The position numbers and the translations under genes were made by a program. From assembly GCA_029936155.1 (NCBI GenBank), contig JAPYUK010000001.1, positions 64,746-128,745 of the forward strand: a stretch of DNA of 64,000 bases. Reading direction: 5' to 3'. Below the pieces are notes generated by a model, which saw only the letters and a program-made list of their open reading frames with translations, made no database searches and was not told the DNA's origin. Below are positions 39,176 to 48,723 of this stretch, in pieces (within the stretch, counting starts at the first letter, position 1; every line of letters begins with the position of its first letter). The stretch is from Dehalococcoidia bacterium. Its GTDB lineage: Bacteria > Chloroflexota > Dehalococcoidia > Lucifugimonadales > Lucifugimonadaceae.

Positions 39176-40237
39176 TTACTCGGTCGTAGCTTGAGTGGCT
39201 AGCGCAGCCTGCATCATCGCTCTGGCGTAGCCGACTGTATAGGCAAAGCCGGTGTAGGTAGTTGCTGAAATTCCGTCGAATGGGAACTCGGTGTCAGAGT
39301 CATTTCCCGGCGGATGCTCGGGGTAGATAAGTCGAGGGTATTTCTGACGAACCAGCTCGCTCATCACGGCGAACATATCGACCTGTCCCTCATCGACCCA
39401 GACCTCGGTATAGTCGAGATTCGGCGTACGGGTAACAACGTTCCGGAAGTGGACGTGATTAATCTGGTCGCGCTCGCCGAAGTATCGGCAGATCTCAACG
39501 GGATCGTGTCCCAGTTCCCGTGTGACGCCGCAGTCGAATGTGATGCCGTTGTACGGACTCGGCACGATGTCCGTAAGCCGTTTCCAGCCTTCGACCGTGC
39601 TCATGATCTGTCCGCTGCCCCGACTTATCGGCGCTGGTGGGTCGTTGGGATGCAGTGCGAGTCGCACGTTTGCCTCTTCAGCGACTGGTATGACGGCTTT
39701 GAGGTAGTAGGTGACGTTGTCCCACAACTCGTCGAGAGAGATGGTTGTCTTGCCGGTTAGCGGCGGCAAATCTTTGATCCGATCATTGTTGAAATCCATC
39801 AGGCCTGAACCACCTCGACCTGGAACAACCTTGTAGCCCTCGACGATGCGGTGGGGGTAGAAGTTGTACTCCATCACTGGAAGACTCTGCCTCCCCGCTA
39901 TCTGAATCGCATTGATGACGGTTTCAATATCTTCGTTTCGGCCGGGCTGCCCAAAGATGATGCGCTCACCCGGATCGAACATGATGTTGCGCAGTTCGAG
40001 GTCGGCCTCGGCTACGCGATCTATGTGACGTTTCAGATTTTCGTCGTTCCAGGTTTCGAGACCGCCGGTGTCGAGATGAGCGATGCTGATTCCTAGCACG
40101 CCCAGCTGCTTGACTCGCCTGAGCGAGCGGTCATCAAGGTTGTCGAGGAACAGCGTTATCGTTGGTGTTTCTTCCGTCTCGGGCCAGTGTCCTTGCCCTT
40201 TTATCGAATCGTGAATTCCTGCTTTGTTGTAAACCAC
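39176..40237 (-). CDS. Mannonate dehydratase (UxuA)-like protein, copy 1
   Basis: VRLALHPNDPPAPISRGSGQIMSTVEGWKRL, GITFDCGVTRELG, NHVHFRNV; near-colinear with 60617-61633. Confidence 0.82.
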   Translation of the reverse strand: MVYNKAGIHDSIKGQGHWPETEETPTITLFLDNLDDRSLRRVKQLGVLGISIAHLDTGGLETWNDENLKRHIDRVAEADLELRNIMFDPGERIIFGQPGRNEDIETVINAIQIAGRQSLPVMEYNFYPHRIVEGYKVVPGRGGSGLMDFNNDRIKDLPPLTGKTTISLDELWDNVTYYLKAVIPVAEEANVRLALHPNDPPAPISRGSGQIMSTVEGWKRLTDIVPSPYNGITFDCGVTRELGHDPVEICRYFGERDQINHVHFRNVVTRTPNLDYTEVWVDEGQVDMFAVMSELVRQKYPRLIYPEHPPGNDSDTEFPFDGISATTYTGFAYTVGYARAMMQAALATQATTE

Positions 40238-40290
40238 TTTGTGTTTGTCTTCCTGATGTGCCTGAACGTTGGGTGTGAGCCCGATATTTT

Positions 40291-41658
40291 CTAAACCATC
40301 CCGTGAGCGACGTACTCGTAATCAGCCGAGGCGTAATCGTCTTCCCACCGCTTTTCGATACTGGCGCGCCAGTCTTCGGCGAGCTTGGTCAGTTCGGCTG
40401 TTATTGCAGCTTCAGACTCGGCGAGATTGACTGACTCACCGGGATCGTTCGCCACGTCAGAAAGGTGAACCTCAGCTATTGGGTCGGTGTCTTCGACAAG
40501 CTGGCCCTTTAAGACAAGCTTCCATTTTCCACGCCGCACTGCCGTCTGACCTTCCATCTCCCAGAAGATTGTGCGATCTTCGAGATCATCACCAGATGCG
40601 ACGTGAGACAGGAGACTGGTGCCGTCGATCTCGTATTCGCTCGCGTCAGCACCAACTGCCTCAAGAACGGTCGGTACGATGTCCATCGAAGCGCAGGACT
40701 GATCGATCACCTGCCCTGATGGAATTCTGGCTGGCCAGCTCATGATCGCCGGCTCTTTTACACCACCATCGAACAGGCTGAACTTGTGACCCTTGAGCCC
40801 ACCGGAAGTCCCACCGTAGTAAGGATCCTGCTTACCATCGAGCCAGTTGCGAGACTCTCTTGAGGGTCCATTGTCAGACGTAAATACCGAAAGCGTGTTT
40901 TCGGTCAATCCGAGTCGTTCAAGCTCATGCCGAATGCTAGCGATCGCATCATCAACCGCGCTGATCATCGCTGCCATCACTTGTCGATCCCACGGTAGAT
41001 CGTCGAATCGATCCATGTAATCCTGCGGGGCGTGCATCGGATAGTGCGGAGCGTTGAACGGTATGTAGAGGAAGAACGGCTTGTCCGACTTGCTCATGTC
41101 CCGGATGTATTCGATCGCTTTTTTTGCGATCAGCTCGGTGAAGTACTCGCCGTTCCGCCAGATCTCTTCGTTGTCTTCCCATAGATCGTGTGTGGGGTTC
41201 AGACTCGGCCCGGGTCGGTTGGCTCCCCAGTAGTAGATGTGCGAGTAGAAATCGATGCATCCGGCCATGAACCCGAACGTCTTATCGAAGCCGTGAGCAC
41301 CGGGTCGTGACTGCTCGGCCAGACCCAAGTGCCACTTACCTGTGATGGCCGTCTGGTAGCCCTCTTTCTTGAGCATTGCTGCGAGAGTCGGTGTAGTGGC
41401 AGGAAGACCTGTCGCGGTGCGATGACCCCGTAGTATCGACCGCACTCCGGCATTGCCGGGGTAGCGCCCCGAAAGTAGTGCTGCACGCGATGGCGAGCAG
41501 ACGGGACTATTCGAATACCAGTTGGTGAAGCGGACTCCGTCATTCGCCATGCCGTCGAGTGTGGGTGTGCGGAAATCTGTTGCGCCCATACACGATAGGT
41601 CGCCGTAGCCCTGGTCGTCGGTCAGGTAGACGATCACATTCGGTCTCGAGTCAGCCAT
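40291..41658 (-). CDS. Sulfatase (arylsulfatase family), Cys-type formylglycine motif
   Basis: PNVIVYLTDDQGYGDLSCMG, NSPVCSPSRAALLSGRYPGNAG, GKWHLGL. Confidence 0.95.
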   Translation of the reverse strand: MADSRPNVIVYLTDDQGYGDLSCMGATDFRTPTLDGMANDGVRFTNWYSNSPVCSPSRAALLSGRYPGNAGVRSILRGHRTATGLPATTPTLAAMLKKEGYQTAITGKWHLGLAEQSRPGAHGFDKTFGFMAGCIDFYSHIYYWGANRPGPSLNPTHDLWEDNEEIWRNGEYFTELIAKKAIEYIRDMSKSDKPFFLYIPFNAPHYPMHAPQDYMDRFDDLPWDRQVMAAMISAVDDAIASIRHELERLGLTENTLSVFTSDNGPSRESRNWLDGKQDPYYGGTSGGLKGHKFSLFDGGVKEPAIMSWPARIPSGQVIDQSCASMDIVPTVLEAVGADASEYEIDGTSLLSHVASGDDLEDRTIFWEMEGQTAVRRGKWKLVLKGQLVEDTDPIAEVHLSDVANDPGESVNLAESEAAITAELTKLAEDWRASIEKRWEDDYASADYEYVAHGMV

Positions 41659-41894
41659 TCGGTTCGTTCCTTTTGAGCGAGGTTTGAGGACTCATTTATT
41701 CACTCCAGCGATGCGACATCGTATCGGAAGTTTTGACCTGCCGGGGTAATACGAAATCGATGGCACATCATTTCCCGGTCGCTGCGGAGCGGACTGGAGC
41801 GATATTCGGTGGATGGCTGGATCCAGTTCGTTGCGATTCGAGAGGTGAGCGTCCCCACCGCTAGATCTCTCGACGAAGTTTGGTCCGATGAAAA

Positions 41895-42359
41895 CTAGGA
41901 CGACTCCACTCTGGAAATCACTAACGGATATACAGCGAGTGGCACGTCCTGCAACCCCATCGTGATTTCGCCGAGGTGCTTGGTCAGGATCGCGTTTTCG
42001 CGGTAATCGATTGGGGCGACGAACAAGGAAGGGGCAGGCCTATCTAAGACTGTTTTGATCGTGTCCAGTAGCGCAGCTGACTCGTCTACATAGTTGTAGC
42101 TCCAGAAGAACGATTCGGCCAGCAGACCCCACTTTGGATTGCGCAACGACAGATCGGCATGACCGCCATATGTGTTGTCCTGCTCCCACTCGATTAGACC
42201 GTAACCGCCGTCTTCCCAGACCATCACTGCGACGTCTGAGTTGAGGCGGCGGGCGGTCTCCATTTCTTGAACATTCGTCAAGAAACCGCCATCACCGACA
42301 ATCGTCATCACCTTTCGATTTGGACCGATCACCGCGGCACTAATCGTACGGAGTAACAA
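41895..42359 (-). pseudogene. Truncated TPP enzyme: C-terminal domain fragment of an acetolactate-synthase-like protein
   Basis: VIGPNRKVMTIVGDGGFLTNVQEMETARRLNSDVAVMVWEDGGYGLIEWEQ, only ~154 aa versus 561 aa for the intact TPP enzyme at 57376; overlaps the 3' end of the upstream gene. Confidence 0.7.
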
Positions 42360-43449
42360 CCGCTCGTTGCTGAGTGAATTTTTTCAGCAGCTCTGGATCG
42401 GGTTCAGGTAGACCATCTGTATATGGCAGCATCGTTTGTTGCGCGGTCAGTTCTACTTCGGGTTGCCCAAGATCACGAATGTAAAAACGGGACGACGGGA
42501 ACAGATCACCGGGATAAGTGAAGTTCGGGAGCGTTGCGAGTTCGACGCACACGGCAGAGCCAATGGCACTTTCGAGCATGCCGCCCACCCACACCGGAAC
42601 ACCGGCGTCCTGGCAGATATCGTGGATTCTTATCGAATTGCTGAGACCGCCGACACGACCCGGTTTGATATTCACGAACTCGCAAGCACCGATACTGAGC
42701 GCCTGCTCAACCACTCTCGGTCCGGTAACGGATTCGTCGAGGCAGATCGGTGTTTCGATTGACCGAGCCAGCTCGGCGTGATCGAGGATGTCGTCGTTTG
42801 CCAGCGGTTGCTCTATGAATTCGAGATTGAACTTGTCAATCTCTTTGAACATTTCGACATCGTCCAGAGAATAGCCCGAGTTGCAGTCGATGTGTAGCTT
42901 CTCGTTTGGAAACGTCGAGCGAACTGCCTTGAGCATTTCTACGTCCCAGTCGCGAGCTACTTTCAGTTTTACTCGAGGAAATCCGGCATCAATTGCCAAT
43001 TGAATGTTTCCGAGCAGCATGTCAAAAGAGTCTTGGATTCCAAAGTCAGCACCAGCTTGAACTTCCTTGCGGGTGCCACCGAGCAGGTCGTGAAGGGGTA
43101 GGCTCTGAATCTTCGATTCGAGGGTCCACCAGACGATCTCCAGAGCTGCCTTTGCGAACTGGTTGCCTTTGAAAACGGAAAGTGCATCGATGATGCTTTC
43201 GGCCGTTTCATGCTCGCCACTGACGACCCGCGGAGCAAAGTATTCGGAGACGTTTAGAAAAACCCCTGCAGCGCCCTCGGAGCTGTAGGAAGGTCGCTCT
43301 AAAGGGGTCGATTCCGCCCACGCGAAATGGTCGCCGCTAGTGGCTTTGACCAGCACAGAGTGAATGTCGTAATCGGCACCGTATGCCGTTCGCCACGGGT
43401 ATATGAGCGGCATCGCAACGTGGAATATTTCGAGAGAATCGATCTTCAT
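42340..43449 (-). CDS. Enolase-superfamily o-succinylbenzoate synthase / N-acylamino acid racemase-like (copy 2)
   Basis: Start at MKIDSLEIFHVAMPL. RVKLKVARDWDVEMLKAVR, LHIDCNSGYS, LEFIEQPL, ICLDESVTG, VNIKPGRVGGLSNS. Confidence 0.88.
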   Translation of the reverse strand: MKIDSLEIFHVAMPLIYPWRTAYGADYDIHSVLVKATSGDHFAWAESTPLERPSYSSEGAAGVFLNVSEYFAPRVVSGEHETAESIIDALSVFKGNQFAKAALEIVWWTLESKIQSLPLHDLLGGTRKEVQAGADFGIQDSFDMLLGNIQLAIDAGFPRVKLKVARDWDVEMLKAVRSTFPNEKLHIDCNSGYSLDDVEMFKEIDKFNLEFIEQPLANDDILDHAELARSIETPICLDESVTGPRVVEQALSIGACEFVNIKPGRVGGLSNSIRIHDICQDAGVPVWVGGMLESAIGSAVCVELATLPNFTYPGDLFPSSRFYIRDLGQPEVELTAQQTMLPYTDGLPEPDPELLKKFTQQRAVVTPYD

Positions 43450-43757
43450 ACCGGAGAGGGTACATCTCGAACGAAATGAGTGTGTGCACGATTGCCAGAG
43501 GTTCGACGGCTTCGATCTACCAAAGAAATTGTAATTCGACATGACAATTGAATGCCTCTGCAAGATCATTTCTGCCTGACATTGTCCTAGGTTGGGCAAA
43601 ACTGTTGGCCAAAATTCACCGTACGAGTGCACGAACAAGCGTTCGGTCACCGTGCGGTTTCGGGTTATTGTTACTTGACTTGATTGCACTATTACGTGGT
43701 TGAGCAAATATCTCGATCTCATGATTACGTATCGATCGCCGGGAGAATCTCGAATAA

Positions 43758-43892
43758 ATGCCTGACTGGTGGCTAGAAGCAACATTGCCGACCGTGGTGT
43801 TTGGTGGCCTATTTCTGTTGTGGGTTCTGATTCCACCACCCGACGACGAAGCGGATTTTGCAAGCCGACTACGCGATAGGTTCCGCAAATAA
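43758..43892 (+). CDS. 44-aa single-TM microprotein overlapping the start of the downstream permease fusion (not in ORF track)
   Basis: MPDWWLEATLPTVVFGGLFLLWVLIPPPDDEADFASRLRDRFRK; its TAA overlaps the next ATG (TAATG, 43890-43894). Confidence 0.65.
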   Translation: MPDWWLEATLPTVVFGGLFLLWVLIPPPDDEADFASRLRDRFRK

Positions 43893-46800
43893 TGTTTGGC
43901 ACAGCCGATCGAAAACGACTGCTTGTCGGGCTCCTATTGTTGGCCGTCATCATGGGCTTGTTTCTGGCGTTCAACCGCCTGCCCAAGATCGGCATTGTTG
44001 GCGAAGATCTTGACGCTGTCAGCTCGCCAACGAGCCAGTGCTTCCAGGGTTTTTGTATAGAGCGAGATCCTGGTGTCAGTTTCGTGACTCGCTGGCTCAA
44101 GTTTTCGATCAGCTACTTACGACTGGTCACAGTGGGGATGACGTTCGCATTCGTCACAGCCGGGTTAGCAGAAGCATTCCTCTTTTCGAAGTCGATCGGC
44201 AAAGGTCTGCCAACGGCCGGAGTGTTCCGCCGAACCGTTCAGGGAGCTGCTACTGGTGGAATAATGAACCTGTGTTCAGCCTGTATTGTTCCGGTTTCAT
44301 CGGCATTTCACAGACGAGCCAGCATCGAGGGTGCAGTGGCGATGGTGCAGGGTTCGACCACGCTAAACATTCCGGCGCTCGCGATGGTTTTTTTCGTGTT
44401 TAGCCCAGTACTTGGATTTAGCCGACTGATACTTGCCGTTGTTGGCGCACTGATCATCGGACCTATCGTGGTTTTCAGTGTCAGGCGCGACCGAACTCAG
44501 TCGGTGGAGATACCTGACACGTTCGACGATCCGATAGATCGTGCCGACTGGAAAGAGGTTCTAGTTCCGGCGTTTAGGCACTGGGCGAAGGCCACTATTG
44601 GATACGCAATAAGACTTTCTCCAATCATGATTCTCGCCGGGTTCGCAAGCGGTCTCGTCATTCAGTGGCTGAGCCCTGAAGTGATCGCCACTTACCTGGG
44701 TAACGATGTACGCGGTGTATTGCTGGCCGCGACGTTCGGCGTGTTGATCAACGTGCCGCTTCTTTTCGAAATTCCTCTTGTTGCCCTGTTGCTATTGCTA
44801 GGAATGGGCACTGCGCCGGCAGCGACGTTGCTGTTCGCTGCAGCGGCTGGTGGGCCGGTTACTTTCTGGGGTTTGGCCAAGTTGATGCCTCGCAAAGCCA
44901 TCGCTACATTCGCTACGGCTACATGGGCGGTCGGCGCGTTGGGAGGCTTACTGGTGCTCGCCGGAGGTGCCTACTTCTGGGAGGACGCGAGATTGAGCGA
45001 CCGGGTTGCGAAGGCTTCTGAGCAGCGAACGGTCGAAGAGTTGTTTTTGGCGTCTGGATCGGAGGTTGTGAGCGTATTCGATTACCCGGTGATATTCGAT
45101 GGCGTGCCCGCGGCTGACGAATTCGCTCCGTTCAGGAATATTGCTCCGTTTATCGGCACCCAGGCGATGGTAGAAAACCGATATCCGGGCGTGGCGATAC
45201 TCGACTTCGACCGTGATGGTGATCTCGATTTTTATGTAACTTCGGCTGAATCAAATGCCGTGTTTCAGATAACACGTGGTGGTCCTAACAAGCTCTTCAG
45301 GAACGATGGGGATGATGTATTTACGGAGATCGCTGCCGGAGCCGGTGTCGGCGCCGCCGCGCAGAACTCGACCGCTGTGGCAGCTTGTGACCTCGACAAT
45401 GATGGCTACCAGGATCTCTACGTCGGAGCGCATGGCAGGATCGGTGACAGTCTGGACTATCGGTCAGTTACCGAAGTACCGGGACTAGCCGTCGCAGTTC
45501 AGGATCGGCTGTTCCACAACAACGGCGACGGTACTTTTACAGATATCACCGTATCGGCATTTGGCGATCACACAAACATCCGCTCGACGGCAAGTATTGC
45601 TTGTGGTGATATCGACAACGATGGCTGGCTCGATCTGTACATCGGCAACCGCGCCGACCAGGATTTCGTGCGATTCGATACTTCACGTCACCATGGTCAT
45701 TTCAATACGTTCTTCCACAACAACGGTGACTTGACTTTCTCCGATCTCACAGCTGAAGCAGGACTTGTTTCACCGCCCATTCGGATGCGGGATGTCAACG
45801 GAAACCCGATTACTTTTCCGGGCTTGAATGGTGACAACGTGGAGGGGTTCGATTTCAGCGTGGTCGATAAAAATGGACATATTGTTGGCGATCCCGCGGG
45901 TCAGACGTGGACGACATTGATGTTTGATCACGACTCGGATGGCGATCTCGATATCTGGGTCGGCGACGATGGCGACCGCTTGAAGGTTTACCAAAACGAC
46001 TCGGATGAAGACGGTATCTCGTTTACTCGTATCGAAGAGCAGCTTGGCATCGACCGGATGGGTCAATGGATGGGATTCGCTCTGGGCGACTATGACGGCG
46101 ACTCAGATCTCGATGTTTTCGTAACAAACATGGGCTTTCATCCTCTTGAACGCCCTTGGCCGGGTGAGCCTTCGGCAGACTGCGCGTATTACCACTCGAC
46201 GGCAACGGGAACATGTTTTCACGCGTTGATCGAGAACAGGGTTAATGAGGCTGCGGATCCAGATCGGGCCGGCGCATTCGTGTTCGTCGAAGGTGAGACC
46301 ATGGTCGTACCAAACGATATACTCCCGCCCACTTCCCTGGACAGCGATTTCCTACCTACCAACGACGCCTCGATCAACGGCCTTGGGGCTTATGAGTTTG
46401 GGTTCGGTACAGCGTTCTTTGATATGGATAACGATGCCGATGAGGATCTGTACTGGCTCGGCTCGCTAGCCGCACGCGGAGAGGGTCCGCAAGGAGATTT
46501 CGCACCTGGGTTTGGTCGCATGCTCCAGAACGCCGGGGATGGGACGTTCAGAGATGTAACGGTCGAATCGCACACGGTGGATGCACTGGCTATCGATTAT
46601 TCAGTGCTTGAAACCAACAACCACGATTTCAATGCCAGCAAGCAACGACTTGGTATCGAATTCCATGAGAACGGCAAGGGTGTCGCGGTTGGAGACTTGA
46701 ACGGTGACGGCTATGTCGACCTGATCGGCACAAACTCCAATGGCGAAACTTTCATGTCCGACGGTGAACGAGCGGTTGTGGGTGGCCCGCTGTTTGTGTG

Positions 46801-47122
46801 GATGAGCGCCGGGGGCGACAACAACTGGATATCGTTCAGGCTGAAGGGGCGCATGGCGATCGATGGCACCGGTTCGAACGCCGATGGAATCGGTGCGAAG
46901 GTCACAATCACTCACGCGCTTCGGAGAGAGACATCGACCATCCAGATGAAAGAGGTTCTTGGGTCATCCAGCTTCCTGTCGATGAGTTCCCTAGACGTTC
47001 ATTTTGGTCTGGGCGACGCCGACAAAATTGCAGTGACAATCGACTGGCCCAGCGGTTTGACGACTGCCTATAATGATCTGAACGTCAACCAGATCCACGA
47101 GTTCACCGAACCTGCGAACTAG
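43892..47122 (+). CDS. N-terminal permease domain fused to FG-GAP/VCBS repeats and a C-terminal ASPIC/UnbV domain
   Basis: Multi-TM N-terminus with NLCSACIVPVSSAFHRRASIEGAVAMVQGSTTLNIPAL; repeated LDFDRDGDLDFYV, CDLDNDGYQDLYVG, GDIDNDGWLDLYIGN, HDSDGDLDIWVG, GDYDGDSDLDVFV; C-terminus SLDVHFGLGDADKIAVTIDWPSG. Confidence 0.85.
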   Translation: MFGTADRKRLLVGLLLLAVIMGLFLAFNRLPKIGIVGEDLDAVSSPTSQCFQGFCIERDPGVSFVTRWLKFSISYLRLVTVGMTFAFVTAGLAEAFLFSKSIGKGLPTAGVFRRTVQGAATGGIMNLCSACIVPVSSAFHRRASIEGAVAMVQGSTTLNIPALAMVFFVFSPVLGFSRLILAVVGALIIGPIVVFSVRRDRTQSVEIPDTFDDPIDRADWKEVLVPAFRHWAKATIGYAIRLSPIMILAGFASGLVIQWLSPEVIATYLGNDVRGVLLAATFGVLINVPLLFEIPLVALLLLLGMGTAPAATLLFAAAAGGPVTFWGLAKLMPRKAIATFATATWAVGALGGLLVLAGGAYFWEDARLSDRVAKASEQRTVEELFLASGSEVVSVFDYPVIFDGVPAADEFAPFRNIAPFIGTQAMVENRYPGVAILDFDRDGDLDFYVTSAESNAVFQITRGGPNKLFRNDGDDVFTEIAAGAGVGAAAQNSTAVAACDLDNDGYQDLYVGAHGRIGDSLDYRSVTEVPGLAVAVQDRLFHNNGDGTFTDITVSAFGDHTNIRSTASIACGDIDNDGWLDLYIGNRADQDFVRFDTSRHHGHFNTFFHNNGDLTFSDLTAEAGLVSPPIRMRDVNGNPITFPGLNGDNVEGFDFSVVDKNGHIVGDPAGQTWTTLMFDHDSDGDLDIWVGDDGDRLKVYQNDSDEDGISFTRIEEQLGIDRMGQWMGFALGDYDGDSDLDVFVTNMGFHPLERPWPGEPSADCAYYHSTATGTCFHALIENRVNEAADPDRAGAFVFVEGETMVVPNDILPPTSLDSDFLPTNDASINGLGAYEFGFGTAFFDMDNDADEDLYWLGSLAARGEGPQGDFAPGFGRMLQNAGDGTFRDVTVESHTVDALAIDYSVLETNNHDFNASKQRLGIEFHENGKGVAVGDLNGDGYVDLIGTNSNGETFMSDGERAVVGGPLFVWMSAGGDNNWISFRLKGRMAIDGTGSNADGIGAKVTITHALRRETSTIQMKEVLGSSSFLSMSSLDVHFGLGDADKIAVTIDWPSGLTTAYNDLNVNQIHEFTEPAN

Positions 47123-47132
47123 TTAGTTTGAA

Positions 47133-48614
47133 CTACGATTCCTCGTCAGCCCGTTTCGGCTTGGTAGCGATCGCGAGCGCAAGTCCCATCAACGAGAACA
47201 CTGTCACAAGTATGTAGGCGTACTTCCAGCCGTTCATGAACGAAGCACTAGCGGCGGCGTCGCCAGTAATGTCGCTCAGCGGAATGTCGAACCCGTCGGA
47301 GACCATCACTCCTACAACTACGGCTGAAGCTATCGCCTGCCCCGCCACGTTGCCGACATTCCTCGTGAGGTTTGTCAACGCACCAACAACACCGAAAGAT
47401 TCTTTAGGCACGCTACCCAGAATGGTGCTGTTGTTAGGCACTCCCCATAGTCCCATCGCAAGTCCGTTGAACAGAAGCACGACCATGACGATCCACATCG
47501 GTGTCTCGGCCGTGAACGTCATGAATGCGATTGCCGTAAATATCAGCAGCGAGAAACCGACTATCGTGAACGGTCTTTCACCAAGTTTGTCTCCCATGCG
47601 ACCTGAAGAGCTCGCAGCAACTGCCATACCAAGAGAGCTGAGGAAGAGAATTCCTCCGGCGAGGGCCTCGCCGATATCGCGCAGGCTGATGAGATAGATG
47701 GGCATCATGAATCGGACGGCTGTCGTTCCCAAGAATCCCAAAAATCGTGTCGCAACGGCCATCGAAAATACGATGTTCTTGAACATTCTCAATTCGAGCA
47801 TCGGTGCATCGGATTTGAGTTCCCACCAAATGAAATATGCGAATAACGAAACGGCCGAAGCTGCACCACCGAGAATCAGCGGAGAAACGATTGGAACGCC
47901 AAACGGATTGTTGATAAGGATCACGACGAGCGTGATGGTGATGCCAGAAACGATTGCTCCCATCCAGTCGAATGCCGGTCGAGGACCGGTTCGTTGCTGG
48001 CTAACGATCTTCTCGTCAAGAATGAAGTACCCGGCGATGAAGGCGATTCCGATCGGTATGGTCAATATGTAGAACAGTGCCTGCCACGGTAGGAATTGCA
48101 GTACTAGACCTGCGATAACCGGGCCCATAGCCCCGCCGACTGCGACAGCTGTTGTCTGTGCGCCAATCGCTTTTCCGCGTTCACGTGCAGGAAATACCGA
48201 GAGGACCATGGCTGTTCCGACCGACTGACCCATCGAGTTGCCAATAGCGGTAAATGTTCTCGCGGCTATCAGCAGTCCAAACGTTGGAGCAAGGCCTGTG
48301 AATACCGACCCACTGCCGAAAAGAACGAGACCAATTAGGTGGGTTCTCTTGCGACCGATGATGTCGGCCATCCTGCCCATCGGCATCATGAATGCGCTGA
48401 TAGTCAGTCCTTGGACAATCACCACCCATGAAGCCGATCGCAGGGTTACGCCGAAGGTGTCGGCAATTTGCGACAAAGCAAGGAACACCATTCCCATGCT
48501 GGCGACCATCGTGAAAAACGAGATGCCGATAGCGATAAACGCTTTCCATTTGTAAGCGTCGAGTGGATCAGGCTGTTGAGCAGGCGTCTGCGGTGATGTT
48601 GCGGTCTCCCTCAA
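47133..48614 (-). CDS. MFS transporter (DHA2/EmrB-like)
   Basis: SASWVVIVQGLTISAFMMPMGRMADIIGRKRTHLIGLVLFGSGSVFTGLAPTFGLLIAARTFTAIG; many TM segments. Confidence 0.93.
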   Translation of the reverse strand: MRETATSPQTPAQQPDPLDAYKWKAFIAIGISFFTMVASMGMVFLALSQIADTFGVTLRSASWVVIVQGLTISAFMMPMGRMADIIGRKRTHLIGLVLFGSGSVFTGLAPTFGLLIAARTFTAIGNSMGQSVGTAMVLSVFPARERGKAIGAQTTAVAVGGAMGPVIAGLVLQFLPWQALFYILTIPIGIAFIAGYFILDEKIVSQQRTGPRPAFDWMGAIVSGITITLVVILINNPFGVPIVSPLILGGAASAVSLFAYFIWWELKSDAPMLELRMFKNIVFSMAVATRFLGFLGTTAVRFMMPIYLISLRDIGEALAGGILFLSSLGMAVAASSSGRMGDKLGERPFTIVGFSLLIFTAIAFMTFTAETPMWIVMVVLLFNGLAMGLWGVPNNSTILGSVPKESFGVVGALTNLTRNVGNVAGQAIASAVVVGVMVSDGFDIPLSDITGDAAASASFMNGWKYAYILVTVFSLMGLALAIATKPKRADEES

Positions 48615-48723
48615 GCGATGAGGTCTGCTTCAACAGGACGATGGTTTTTTGGCATGGGCGCCATACTACTCCCGCCCCGACACCAAAATGCAAGTCGAAT
48701 GTTTTGATTGAGGCAAATGGACG

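Noticed and set aside
38577-39194. 205-aa plus ORF
   Set aside because: Antisense to the bicupin gene with no domain signal.
41700-41890. Possible extra copy of the dispersed repeat in the gap before the TPP fragment
   Set aside because: Only short GC-rich similarities were seen by eye; no stretch long enough to support homology.
43616-43888. Minus ORF with SGGGIRTHNR
   Set aside because: Antisense to the more plausible 44-aa membrane microprotein; this string is a typical product of spurious translation.
43450-44100. N-terminal ~217 residues of the 586-aa minus ORF 42340..44100
   Set aside because: The recognisable enolase-superfamily protein begins at MKIDSLEIF (43449). The upstream part is low-complexity read-through and overlaps the start of the plus-strand microprotein and permease genes.
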